Below are positions 25,163 through 36,167 of a stretch of 64,000 nt of DNA, in pieces. A model generated the notes under the pieces. The model saw only the letters and a list, made by a program, of their open reading frames with translations, was not told where the DNA came from and made no database searches. The stretch is from assembly GCA_945643635.1 (NCBI GenBank), contig CALZFC010000043.1, positions 1,098,501 through 1,162,500 on the forward strand, in the 5' to 3' direction. Made by a program: the position numbers and the translations under genes. Origin of the DNA: Allodiplogaster sudhausi (lineage: Eukaryota; Nematoda; Chromadorea; Rhabditida; Diplogasteridae). Position 1 is the first letter of the stretch; every line of letters begins with the position of its first letter.

Positions 25163-25757
25163 CTGAGAATTGAAAAACACTTAATGGAAATGCGAAAAAC
25201 CAAGATAAAAGGTTAGCAACATGTCACAGTTGGTAGCACAGTCAGGCCCGAAATACTCGAAATAAAGACAGAATACACGGAGCGACAAATATTTGGTAAA
25301 GCTATAGCATAATTGCTTTGTGAGCAAAGCTGGTCTGGTCCCCGAATTTTATTGCAATATGAACTACACACTTTTAGTATTTCGTAAAACACTACAAGAA
25401 AAATGTTTCTGAAATTCTGTGCGAACTGTATAGATTAGAATTATTATAAATTTAAAGTAGAATCGATAAATATAACTTAACAATAATGAAAATTTTTTGG
25501 AATCCCAGCCTTATTGGGAATGTGTTGTGTGCACCTCAGATTACGGTGTTTGCAGCCAATTGCAGGATGCTTTTTGATATAGTAGCACCTGTCACAATGT
25601 GCACGCAGATTACACATGCTAGTGTTAGCAAAAGCTTTGCTGTGTAAATATTTTTCTCATTTGCCCCAAGCGAGTTAGCTTTTGTGATTTTTTTCCGCGT
25701 TTTCCGCCGAGTTTGTGCTCCTTCTACGCATTGTGGTTCTAGTGTTACTTTGCAGTG
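25163..25757. promoter_or_regulatory. Divergent promoter interval between ubinuclein-like and SETD3-like genes
   Basis: The two start codons face away from each other across 595 bp with no exon between them. Both ends carry splice-acceptor-like sequences right at the start codon: TTCTCAG before the minus-strand ATG, TTTGCAG two bases before the plus-strand ATG. The interval is AT-rich in its centre. A shared or back-to-back promoter is inferred from geometry only. Confidence 0.5.
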
Positions 25758-28019
25758 ATGGGCAGCAGTAAAACACAGACGACGGAGTCCGCATCCGCTG
25801 GCGAGGCAGAACAAGAGATGGTGAGAGAACCCGTGCTTTCCACTATCCACTTTAGGATTTCTGTAGATTATAAGATCCCTCTAATGCTATGGCTTACAGA
25901 GGGAAATTGTTGGAGACTTGTTGTGCAATGTCTTCGACAAGGTTGGCGATCGAAATCCAACGAATATGTGGAAAGAGCACGTCCTCATCCGCTCCAAACT
26001 CGATCGAGTCTCCGCCATTCAAGAGTCGCTCGGCGACACCGACAGGAAGATTTCCTTGAAAAGGTACTTATCACTAGATTTTATTCAGAAGCCAAGGTTA
26101 TGTTTATTCACGCGAATGGACTATTTTCCAGAGGAGAACATGCTCTTCAAGATTTTTTGGAGTGGAGCACTCGCCGGGGCGTTCAGATTGACGGTGTTAC
26201 AGTTGCTGAGGATATAGGCATGGCCGTTACAAGCTTCAGACTACGCGTCCGATTCAAAAAGGAGAAGTAAAATTTGTTTGTTTGTTTGTTTTTAATTGTA
26301 TATTTTTTAACCAATAACCCGAGAACATTCATTTTGAGCTATCGTTATAGATTTGGGCTGTATTTTCAGCAGCTGGTTGTTGTTCCGAGGCGTGCTATTC
26401 TCAGCTTAGATGGGGCGAGAAGATCGGCGCATTTAAAGTGAGCGAGAATTTGTGCATTTCTTCACATTTTCTGGTTCTTTAGGAAACTCTTCGCGAAAGA
26501 TCACATGCTATCGAAGATGGACAATGTGGCCTTGGCCATTGCGTTGTGCTGCTTGCAAATTCAAGAAGACAATTTATGGATGCCATATTTGGACATTCTG
26601 CCATCCAATTTCGAGACTCCTCTGTATTACTCCACTGAGCAAATGCAAGTGAGGAAGACTTGCAGTGCTTCCATTCTTTGTTGTGTTGTCTCATCCAACA
26701 TCTTCGAAGGAGTTGCGTCCTTCTCCGGCCTACGAAGATGTGCTGAATCATTATCGTTCAGTGGCGCGCCAGTTTTGCTACTACTTCTCAGTCATCGACG
26801 AGAACAACCGATTCGATGCACTCAAGAAGGTTTCGTACCCATCGGCTTATATTCCAGATGTAGATGTAGTGTTGTTTTCGTATGCAGGAAGAGCGTGTGG
26901 GTCGGGAGACGCCCCCTCTCTATGGAACTCCCTTTTCTGTCGCTAACTTCACCTTCTCTCTGTACAAGTGGGCAGTCTGCTGTGTCACAACTCGGATCAA
27001 CCAGATCCCCTCTGAGAAAGATCGAGATGGAAACGTAGTCAAACAGGTGCACCATTTCTTCCCTTTTCTTGAATCAACTATAGCCTTTGCATAAACTTTT
27101 GTCTTAAGATTCCCTGCTTAATCCCGATGCTCGACTTCGCGAATCACATGTTCTTCGACAGATTTGACATGCCCCCAGGGTTCGCAGACTCGGAAGATTG
27201 CGCCGTGCTTCCTGCCAGTTGTGATCTCGCTGAGGGAGAGGTCGGGCCATTCTTTCACTTTTATTCTCTCTTGAGTTTTAATTTACTACCTTGAGACACT
27301 TTTTTAGGATGTGAATATTCAATACGGATTAAGAACAACCGGAGACTTCTTGCTCCACAATGCATTTTCTCCAGATCCCAACCCATATAACAAGTACCGC
27401 CTTCGCATTGGTCGGATATTTTGCTGACACATGATGGTTATCGAAATTATTTCTGGTAGTTTTTAGGGTTACCGAAGACTGATAAATTCTTCGCAGAACG
27501 GGTTGCAAATCTAAAAGAGGTAGGTTCTATACTTAGAAAGTTTCTAATTACGGCTGATCATTTCTCCCCGAATAGTCGAAGAAATAACGGCAACAGTTCT
27601 TCTTTAGATTGGTTTCGGCGGCAACTCTGCCATCTACGTCATGGACATCATAGACGGGAAGAGTCGCGGACTTCCCCCCTTCCCCGAGCCACTTCTTCAC
27701 TTTGCTCGTGTCTTTGTGGCTAATCCTCCGACTGAGCAGAACATTGCTTCAGAGGAAACACACAAAAAAGTAAGCTCTATGTGTGGCAAAATCCAAAGTA
27801 CGGTCTATATGCATATTTTGTAATCGTGCGATGAATGTCATTAAATTATGTTCTAAGGCCATTGACTTCTTGCTTGGCCGCTTCACTCTTCTGATGCGGA
27901 GTTATGAGCAGAAAGAGGAAGTGAAAACTGGAAATGTCGCCATTCTTCTAAAGCAAGAAAAGGAAATCCTCTCCCAAGCTGTCGCTCACTGCGAGCAGCT
28001 GAAACTAGGAAAGTGCTAG
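25758..28019 (+). CDS. SETD3-like actin-histidine N-methyltransferase
   Basis: SETD3 methylates a conserved histidine of actin in the cytosol. Exons: 25758-25820, 25900-26063, about 26145-26274, 26370-26437, 26483-26648, 26710-26829, 26888-27046, 27109-27240, 27308-27410, 27467-27519, 27608-27769, 27858-28019. Recognisable blocks run in SETD3 order: MWKEHVLIRSKLDRV, LQDFLEWSTRRGVQIDG, LQTTRPIQKGE, DNLWMPYLDILPSNFETPLYY, TTRINQIPSE, IPMLDFANHMF (SET Asn-His motif; DMCNH in vertebrates), YGLRTTGDFLLHNAF, and the Rubisco-LSMT-like C-terminal half. Exon 3 shows an apparent one-base frame break near 26221-26230: frame A gives VAEDIGMA, while the next conserved block is in frame B. Either a sequencing/assembly indel or a real frameshift. 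All other exons join in phase. Confidence 0.88.
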
Positions 28020-28681
28020 AATTCGTTTGCTTCAGCTTCGTATTTTTGTCATCTTTATGACATGTTTGTATACTGAGTGCTTGATTCTTTCTTTGATTCT
28101 TCTGCTTACCTAATCGTTGCTTTATTAAGACGTGTAGAGCAATTTCATTGTTTCTATGGCATGTTTGACCGGTTGAAGTATACTGTGCCATATTTCTTAG
28201 TTGCTTGTTTTTACAAAAGAAAAAGAAGTAGCACACTTTTCGTAATGAACTGTTCTTTATCCCCACTGTCACCCAACACAAACACGGCGCATGTGCGGAG
28301 CAGCATCAGACTTTTTTTTTGGTTTTCTAGGATTCCGTGGTTCTTTAAAAAAAAATGTCGCTGGTGGAGGACGTAGCTGTGTGAATACAAATTGGCAAAT
28401 GCCCTGGAGACAAATTAGCGACGGGGTGAGAAATATTTTGTTTTCCTGCAGAGTGAACTTGTTATTGGACATTTTTGGAGGGGTGTACTGTTTGAACTTT
28501 TTTCTTCTGAAAATGAGTGGAGCAAATAAGTAATAGTGTGAGTTTGTAGTACGGTAACTATGAAAATTGAACTACTCAACGGCTCAAGTATACAGCTCTT
28601 ATTCAACATTGTACCCCATTTCATTCCTTCCATTTTTTTTTCGCTTGGGAGTAAATTTCAAACTGCAACTACGCCTTTCAG
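28020..28681. other. Intergenic, SETD3-like to RPRD1-like
   Basis: AT-rich spacer between two plus-strand genes. No exon, repeat array or RNA gene seen. It ends in TTTCAG immediately before the next ATG. Confidence 0.6.
28676..28681 (+). promoter_or_regulatory. Putative trans-splice (or 5' UTR) acceptor before RPRD1-like ATG
   Basis: TTTCAG abuts the start codon at 28682. A cis acceptor cannot be excluded because no 5' UTR exon is visible upstream. Confidence 0.5.
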
Positions 28682-30405
28682 ATGAGTGTTTTGAGCGAGC
28701 AAAAGATCCACGAGAGGCTATCGTCGCTGACGGGCGCAGCAGATTCCATACAGACGAATGCCCAGTGGCTCCTCCACCATTGCAAGCCAGCCACCGTTGA
28801 AATCATCGCCGATGCTTGGCTCAAAGTTTGCCTTTTTAATTAAAAAACCGATTTTAGTGTGCTGACTTATACACTTGGACTCTGCTCTTGACGTCATTTC
28901 AGGAGATCAGTCGTGAGCCTGCCTCCAGTAAAATGGTCGCCTTACTTTATCTCGCTAATGATGTCATTCAAAATGGCAGGAAAAACTTGCCGGAAATCAG
29001 CAGGAAATTCTTACCAGTTCTCGAAACCGCCTACAGGTTTCAGTTCTTTCGCTACTTGATATCTATTTTTTCGCAGTGATCATTCACGCAATCATTTCAT
29101 TCATTTCTTCGATAGGGCATTAGGTAAGGTGTAGTTTAAACAGATTTGAACGAGAGGAATAGCATGTTGATCTGGGTAGCCTTCTTGCATGTATTCTCAA
29201 TATGGTGAGAACAGTATGTTTAGTTGCCGTTTGGATATCAAAACAGAAGGTGATTCAAGGAAAGAGGGACAGAGTAATAGGATATAAAGGTGTTGCGGGA
29301 TGGGAGCTTTGCTTGCTGTTGATATATCCATATTCATGAAAGGATTTTTTCAGGTGTATTCGAAAGAAACCACATGACAATTCGGTAATGGAATGCATTC
29401 GGCGGCTCATTGATGTGTGGGAATCGCGAAGTATTTTCAATCAAGCTCAGCTTACTAAGTTAGAGGTCAGTGTATATTTTTTTTTTCACAATTTCTAGCC
29501 AATTGACAAAATTCCATGTGTGAAAACTCCAACTTCAAGGAACATTTTAACAGACAGCAGCAGGCATGAAGAAAAAGCCAATTCCTGACAGTTCGGATCC
29601 CCTTCAACCAGCAACCCCAAGAGCTGAATTTGTAAGTCGTCCGAATTTTAAATACTTAACTCTTAAATTGGGATTCTGATCCTTGTGATTTACAGGGGCT
29701 AGAGAAGGTGGAAGAACTTGAAAAGAAAACTCGGGAGATTGTAAGTTTGTTACATAAATTGGAAGACGCTCCCTCATGCGATGAAGTGATAAGGTGTGTT
29801 CTTCTGCTTTTTGCCTGGACTTGATGTGGAAATGTACTTGTGCAGGGGCCGCATAGCCTCGTTCCCCGAGAGCACCGCGAACACTTCGTTTCTCTGCGCC
29901 GTGAAGAATGAGAGCGATGCTCGAGCTATACTCAAGAAGACGGAGGAAGCCGGTCCCATCTGCAAGGCCTACTGTGATAGTCTCGCTACTGAGGTGTTAC
30001 TCTTCGGTCTTTAGTCATTGGTTTTAAACTGTAAGGCTCTCATTTATATCCTAATCTAAACAGCCCATGAATCTTCGTGCCATTGCACATTTCTTATAGG
30101 TAATGGATCGAAGAAGCCTTCAAAACCACCTTGCTGAATTGGTGGAGGCGGTCAAGCTTGTTGCCGCAAACAATTCCCAATTAATTGAAGGTCTTCACAA
30201 AACTGAAGACCACGTGCGCAAAAGCATCAAAGAGGTTCCACTGTAATTTATTTCCGCTGATAACCAGACCCGTCGTATATGAAACAGGCTAAATGAGAAT
30301 AAAAATTTGAAGGTACAAACGGCGTACGAGTCCTTGCCTGATTTGAATGAAATGGAGATGGATGCTGGCCCTCTGCCATCGTTAGGAGAGCTGTTCAACG
30401 ATTAG
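28682..30405 (+). CDS. RPRD1-like CID protein (RNA polymerase II CTD-interacting)
   Basis: RPRD1/CREPT (C. elegans cids-1 type) binds the phosphorylated CTD of RNA polymerase II through its N-terminal CID. Eight exons in phase: 28682-28825, 28903-29036, 29354-29465, 29554-29631, 29696-29793, 29846-29993, 30100-30234, 30313-30405. The CID spans about residues 1-130 (ALLYLANDVIQNGRKNLPE, ECIRRLIDVWESRSIF, matching FLYLANDVIQNS and RLLNIWQERSVY). A coiled-coil half follows (EKVEELEKKTREI, HLAELVEAVKLVAANN), and the conserved tail ends SLPDLNEMEMDAGPLPSLGE. The proline-rich linker after the CID is short. Stop at 30403-30405. Confidence 0.92.
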
Positions 30406-30477
30406 AAGATATTAATCATCGTCTTTGATCTTTGAGGCTTTTAGTTTGTAGTCACATGGTGAAGATATCTTTAATTT

Positions 30478-30547
30478 TTAGAAGATGTATTTGGAATTAG
30501 GGCGATAGGAATATTCCTATCGCCCTAATTCCAAATACATCTTCTAA
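30478..30547. repeat. Perfect 70 bp palindrome
   Basis: Two 35-base arms with no loop and no mismatch, centred on GGAATATTCC between 30512 and 30513. It lies 73 bases after the RPRD1-like stop and about 420 bases before DRG1. In RNA it would form a very stable hairpin. Confidence 0.97.
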
Positions 30548-30956
30548 GAATTCTTCATTGTTGTTATTTTTTTTAATCGGCTTTGCGATATACATTAAAA
30601 AATGTATCGATATGTTCAGGAGTTTAATATTGCAAGTGGCAGTTTTGTACGTAGACTCGTATTTCCGTCAATTTGTTGAAAATTTTCGAAACGATTAGTT
30701 GTGACATTTATGCATATATTCCGTCGCTTTATTTAAAAGGATGGGTTGGTCATCGCCGTTTTTGCTGTTATTTTTTTAATATCTTTTATCCATTGCCAGA
30801 CGGATGAAAATGCTTTCTGATTTTTTTCATTTGTTTGAAAGTAAATGATTATGCTGCTACCGTAGGAGCTTATTTTGTATTGAATAATACGGGTTTATTC
30901 TCTCGAAATACCTTCCTGCGATCTTGGAGTCTCCAAGCTCAGTGAAAAGTGTTGAC

Positions 30957-30963
30957 TTTGCAG
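30957..30963 (+). promoter_or_regulatory. Putative trans-splice acceptor before DRG1 ATG
   Basis: TTTGCAG abuts the ATG at 30964. Confidence 0.5.
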
Positions 30964-31224
30964 ATGGGGATCGTTGAAAAGATACAAGAGATCGAGCGGG
31001 AGATGGCTCGCACCCAGAAGAACAAAGCTACGGAGTACCATCTCGGTCTGCTCAAGGTTATCCTGTCTGTCGTCTTTTGTTAGTGTTGTAAATGCAGTAC
31101 CGATTTACAGGCTAAACTCGCGAAGCTGAGACAACAGCTCCTTGAGCCGACGGGGAAGGGAGGAGCGAAAGGAGAAGGATTCGATGTTATGAAGAGTGGA
31201 GATGCTCGAGTTGCTATGGTTCGC

Positions 31225-31275
<51 letters not shown>

Positions 31276-31394
31276 TCAGTCTCTCTCTGTGTCTCTCTTT
31301 TTTCTCTCTCTCTCATTTGCTCTCTCTCAATATCTCTCTCTCTCTCTCCCTCTCTCTCTCTCTGTCTCTCTCTCTCTCTGTCTCTCTCTCTCTG

Positions 31395-31425
<31 letters not shown>

Positions 31426-31520
31426 GTCTCTCTCTCTCTCAGTCTCTCTCTGTGTCTCTCTTTTTTCTCTCTCTCTCATTTGCTCTCTCTCAATATCTCT
31501 CTCTCTCTCCCTCTCTCTCT

Positions 31521-31565
<45 letters not shown>

Positions 31566-32301
31566 CTCTTTCTCTCCTTTCTCTATCAGTGCTGAAATAG
31601 TGCCTGTCTCTGAGCCTGGGCCGTGGGGTCACATTGTGAAAATTGATAAACCCGGGGGTTATAGAGGGAAAAATGGCCAACCCGGGGGGCGACAAAGTGT
31701 TCCGCGCCGAGGGGTTACAACCCTGTCATGGGTCAGGCTATTTCAACTCTGCTCTCTATCTCGAATCCTCAGGTAGGATTTCCTTCGGTCGGTAAGTCGA
31801 CTCTTCTGAATACGATGACGAAGACAGTAAGCGAGGCCGCATCCTACGAGTTTACAACTCTCACATGCATCCCTGGAGTTATCCAACACGAAGGGGCGAA
31901 CATCCAACTGCTCGACTTGCCAGGGATCATCGAGGGAGCTGCTCAGGGAAAGGGAAGAGGCAGACAGGTTTCTCTTTTTCTACTCCTCCTCTCTCTGCTT
32001 AGGGAAAGGGAGGGGCAGATAGCTTTCTCTCTTCCTGCTCCTCCCCTCTCTCTCTCTCACTCTCTGCTTTCTCTCTTCCTGCTCCTCCCCTCTCTCTCTC
32101 TCTCACTCTCTGCTTTCTCTCTTCCTGCTCCTCCCCTCTCTCTCTCTCACTCTCTGCTTTCTCTCTTCCTGCTCCTCCCCTCTCTCTCTCACTCTCTGCT
32201 TTCTCTCAGCCTGCTCCTCCCCTCTCTCTCTCACTCTCTGCTGTCTCTCTACCTGCTCCTCCCCTCTCTCTCTCTCTCACTCTCTGCTTTCTCTATTCCT
32301 G

Positions 32302-32338
<37 letters not shown>

Positions 32339-33619
32339 TTGCTTTCTCTCTTCCTGCTCCTCCCCTCTCTCTCTCACTCTGCTTTCTCTCTTCCTGCTCC
32401 TCCCCTCTCTCTCTCTCTCACTCTCTGCTTTCTCTCTTCCTGCTCCTCCCCTCTCTCTCACTCTCTGCTTTCTCTCTTCCTGCTCCTCCCCTCTCTCTCT
32501 CACTCTCTGCTTTCTCTCTTCCTACTCCTCCCCTCTCTCTCTCACTCTTTGCTTTCTCTCTTCCTGCTCCTCCCCTCTCTCTCTCTCACTCTTTGCTTTC
32601 TCTCTTCCTGCTCCTCCCCTCACTCTCTCACTCTCTGCTTTCTCTCTTCCTGCTCCTCCCCTCTCTCTCTCACACTCTCTTCTTTCTCTCTTTCTGCTCC
32701 TCTCTCTCTCTCTCTCTCTCTCTGTGCTATCTTGAGTCTTCGAGGTGATCGCCGTAGCGAAGACAGCCGATCTGATTCTCATGATGCTTGACGCAGGGAA
32801 GGGGGAGCAGCAGAAGGCTCTTCTAGAGCAGGAACTCGAGAGTGTCGGTATCCGACTCAACAAACGACCTCCCAACATCTACATTAAACCGAAGAAGGTT
32901 TTATCTTTTTCAACTTCCTCGGCACGGTTTCAGTCAGAGAAGTTTACAATTCAGGTGGGTGGAGTGAAGTTCACTCACACGGTTCCCCTTACTCACTGCA
33001 ATGAGAAGCTGATTATGACTGTCCTTCACGAGTACAAGATGTTTAATGCCGATGTTGTCTTCAGAGAGGATGCCACGTTAGAGTTTTCATTCTTAGGAAT
33101 GCAGATGTTTTTGTGAAGGGAAGGTGGGTGCTCATTTACAGGATCGACGAGTTTATTGACGTGATTCTAGGGAACCGAGTCTACCTAACTTGTCTCTACG
33201 TCTACAACAAGATTGATCAGATTTCCATTGAGGAAGTGGACCGGCTTGCCAGGTTGGCATTGGTGGATGATTGGGCGGGCTGAGTGGTGTCTCTGAACAG
33301 GAAGCCGCATCACGTGGTGATCTCGTGCGAGATGAACATGAATCTGGACTACTTGCTGGAGATGGTGTGGGAGTACTTGGCTCTGCTACGAGTGTACACG
33401 AAGAAACCAGGAAATGCACCAGACATCGGGGCAGAGGACGGGATCATCTTGAGAAGGGGAGCGACTGTCGAACACACTTGCCATGCTCTCCATCGAACTC
33501 TTGCCTCCCAGTTTAAGTATGCCATTGCTTGGGGAACTTCCACCAAGTTCTCCCCGCAAAGAGTCGGCATTCATCACAAGTTAGATCACGAAGATGTCAT
33601 TCAAATTATGAAGAAGTAA
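30964..33619 (+). CDS. Developmentally regulated GTP-binding protein 1 (DRG1)
   Basis: DRG1 is a cytosolic OBG-like GTPase that associates with translating ribosomes together with a DFRP1-type partner. Seven exons in phase give 366 residues (human 367): 30964-31056, 31111-31218, 31773-31967, 32745-32897, 32955-33076, 33142-33252, 33301-33619. Motifs: N-terminal helix [21 protein letters not shown]1 [10 protein letters not shown]2/G3 region YEFTTLT and [21 protein letters not shown]4 NKID with [13 protein letters not shown]-terminal TGS domain ending [11 protein letters not shown]. Introns 3 and 2 (777 and 554 bp) are almost wholly CT-rich repeat, placed exactly between the P-loop exon boundaries, while the last intron is only 48 bp. 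Very secure assignment. Confidence 0.96.
31216..31592 (+). repeat. CT-rich microsatellite array in DRG1 intron
   Basis: CT/TCTG tract of about 375 bases with an internal duplication of about 180 bases (GTGTCTCTCTTTTTTCTCTC units appear twice). Confidence 0.9.
31968..32736 (+). repeat. Pyrimidine minisatellite in DRG1 intron
   Basis: About 15 tandem copies of a 40-48 base unit built on CTTCCTGCTCCTCCCCTCTC followed by a CT run and CACTCTCTGCTTTCT. It fills the intron between exons 3 and 4. Confidence 0.93.
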
Positions 33620-34142
33620 AACCAGTTCTTATGCATCTTGTTATTCGTTAAGTCATCTTGTTTGCTTCCTGTTTCCGAGATGGGTATCGGGGCCATAAAT
33701 TTATAAACTCTTGGCATCTCGTCTGACTGAAACTGAGCCGTTGGAATCGTACGAATTGCATACATTCTAAGATTGTTTGCGTTGCCTTGTTCCTGTAGTT
33801 GATTGGGACATCAAAGGAGAGAACGATGTTGACGCTTCTTGTTCATTTGCTGAGTGCGTCCTCCAACGTCGCTGCTCATCTCGTCTCTCCGTCCTTCATT
33901 CCTGCACAGAATGAAGTTTTAGCTCACTTATTCTTTTTTCTTGTCAGTTTCTAGAATTGGTCTGTGCAACTTTTCAGCCTTTCACTGCATTCAGTGTTGT
34001 GCCTTACGTCGAAATGGAAGAACCACACGACTGTATTATTGAGCTCAGTGTTAGTCTTATTTTTGTTGGCATAATTGAATTTTCTGTTGAGTATTTGATG
34101 TCTCACTCTCTTGAATTCTTGCTTTGTCGGTATGTATGAATC
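33620..34142. other. Intergenic, DRG1 to TM2D2-like
   Basis: Spacer of about 520 bp between co-directional genes. No exon or RNA gene seen; part may be 5' UTR of the next gene. Confidence 0.5.
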
Positions 34143-35214
34143 ATGACACGAATTCATTCTGCCGCTCTCTTCCTTAATTTTTTCTCCATTGTCTATTGCA
34201 TTGGAATGTTTGTGATTGAGAGTACGAATCCGAACGGTCCATTAATTCCGTGTTCTACTCTGCCAGACGAGTTCGTGATCTGTGACAAAGTGCCGCAGAC
34301 TTCTCTGTCTTCTCTGCCCGCCACTGTCGCCGGCAACTCGAGTGTTCGTTTGTCTGTCTGAGAATAGCTGATAGAATCTGCTTGAGGGAGGAGTGTCCGG
34401 GACGTGTCCCCACTTCGGTGGCCAGAAATGGTCTGAGATTGCTTGGGTCAACGTGAGTTGTCGGGCCTTGCCCTGCCTCGAGTGCAGTGGCTCTCGTCAC
34501 TTCCAGCGACTTGCTCCCTGCATCAAGTTTCTTGCTTTTTCTGCTCGTAACATTGATCTCTTCCCTCCCTTCAGATACACTGGCCATTACTTCCTTTCTA
34601 CCCTTCTCTATTCCATCTTCATGGGTGTGCTGGCCGTGGACCGTTTCTGCCTTGGTTACTCTGCCATCGCCGTGGGCAAGCTCATGACGCTCGGAGGACT
34701 TGGCGTTTGGTTCCTTTTTGTTATATTTGTAGCTATCTCCCCTCTTATTCCGTTCAGCTATGACTTCATTTCATTCGCTTTCACATTTGCTTTAGGCGTC
34801 GTCCCATGGTAAATAAAGGCGTCCCATGGTAAATAAAGGCGTCCCATAAGTGACCCGAATAATTTTAGGCGTCCGATGCATTTATAGGCGTTCCATTAAA
34901 TAAAAAGATCCCAAATAAAAATTCTTTCTTTTAACATGAAATTCCTTTATTTTTACAATAGTGCAAGGTCGGAGATTTGATCGGACTCCCAAAATTTCAT
35001 CGGACGCCTGTATTTTCCACAGGACGCCTGTATTTTCCACTGGACGCCTATACATCGTTGGGACGCCTTTATTTATCGATGGGACGCCTATAATTCCATG
35101 TAAGTCCAACACTGAAATAGAGCCATTCTTTCCAGGTGGATCATAGATATATTTCTACTCGTCACTGGAAATTTAATGCCGGCGGATGAGTCGAATTGGG
35201 AGCCGTTCTATTGA
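34143..35214 (+). CDS. TM2 domain-containing protein 2-like (TM2D2)
   Basis: Small membrane protein with an N-terminal signal/anchor segment, a cysteine-rich luminal part and a two-helix TM2 domain; in flies the family (almondex group) is linked to Notch signalling. Four exons in phase: 34143-34343, 34387-34526, 34575-34709, 35136-35214 (184 residues). Signal-like stretch at residues 7-25 ([19 protein letters not shown]), then [35 protein letters not shown] and the TM2 domain [15 protein letters not shown] with the family motif DRFCLG, then [20 protein letters not shown]. Vertebrate TM2D2 has the same cysteine pattern (CSYLPDEFIEC, CHALDGIEC). The last intron (426 bp) carries a GGCGTCC-repeat element. 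Confidence 0.92.
34795..35099. mobile_element. Small inverted-repeat element with GGCGTCCC sub-repeats
   Basis: Inside the last TM2D2-like intron. The left end has three to four copies of GGCGTCCCATGGTAAATAAA-like units; the right end has the reverse-complement GGGACGCC motif four to five times. About 300 bp, non-coding, flanks not resolved. MITE-like. Confidence 0.75.
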
Positions 35215-35490
35215 TTCTCGCAGACTTCTTTCTATATTTGCTCTGTCTATTATTATTTTGTGTTTTCGGGTCTGACATGTGTCCTTTTTTTCGGGTCATG
35301 CATATTCGATATGCTGTGTATGTTACAGATTGACACTGTAGTTTGTAAACTAAAATATAAAATTTTTTCACCAGTCAATCAATTGATTTTCTGGTGTCGA
35401 AAGCAGTACCATAAGTCGTGATATTATCGACTTTTTCTACCTTTTTGATATCAGTTGTATTTCAGATGACGAAGGGAGATTTATTTGGTT

Positions 35491-35497
35491 GCTTCAG
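35491..35497 (+). promoter_or_regulatory. Putative trans-splice acceptor before AP-2 mu ATG
   Basis: GCTTCAG ends 11 bases before the ATG at 35509. A second TTTCAG at 35460-35465 is followed at once by an out-of-frame ATG (35466), so use of the downstream acceptor would avoid an upstream start. Confidence 0.45.
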
Positions 35498-35508
35498 TGG
35501 AGAGTGCG

Positions 35509-36129
35509 ATGATAGGCGGCCTCTTTGTTTACAACCACAAGGGGGAAACCTTGATCTGCCGTCTCTTCCGGGATGATATCACCAGAGACGCAGTAAACGC
35601 ATTCCGAGTCAATGTCATTCACGCTCGGCAGCAGGTTCAGCAGTGGTTGTCTTGCCCCACCCTGCCAGGAGCTTCAGCTGGGGTTGTCGTTACTCTTGCT
35701 ACACCATTCTGTTCTTAGGTGCGTAGTCCAGTGAACTTGATTGGTCGGACGTCCTTCGTGCACCGCCGGGCAGACGGAGTGTGGCTCGTTGCAGCCACTC
35801 GCCGGAATGCAAACGCAGCTGGGATGGTCGAAGTGCTCAGACGCATCTCCATCACCATGCAGTCATACTTCGGAAAACTCAACGAGGCTGGTTCATTTCA
35901 CCCAGAACTCCATAATTCTTTTCCTATTCTTTGCATTGAATCGATGGATATAATTGTGAGACTACCTTCAGGAGAACATCAGGAGTAACTTTGTGCTGAT
36001 CTATGAATTGCTGGACGAGCTCATCGACTTCGGTTATCCTCAGCTGACAGATGCAACGGTTCTCAAGACATACATCACGCAGAGTGGAGTCAAAGCAGCG
36101 ACTGAGGCCGAGCAGAAGCAGATCACTTC

Positions 36130-36167
<38 letters not shown>

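Noticed and set aside
25758..28019. Sec1/VPS45-type trafficking protein
   Set aside because: First impression from scattered helices. The order of blocks and motifs (TTRINQIPSE, FANHMF, YGLRTTGDF) fits SETD3 instead.
29077..29123. Extra RPRD1 exon with good acceptor and GTAAGG donor
   Set aside because: It breaks phase with the next exon. Joining 29036 directly to 29354 keeps both frame and CID length.
31189..31776. Long open frames rich in Ser-Leu (SLSLSL) over CT repeats, also at 54062-55058 and 56159-57628
   Set aside because: They are translations of CT/GA repeats; the true exons next to them are in other frames and splice across them.
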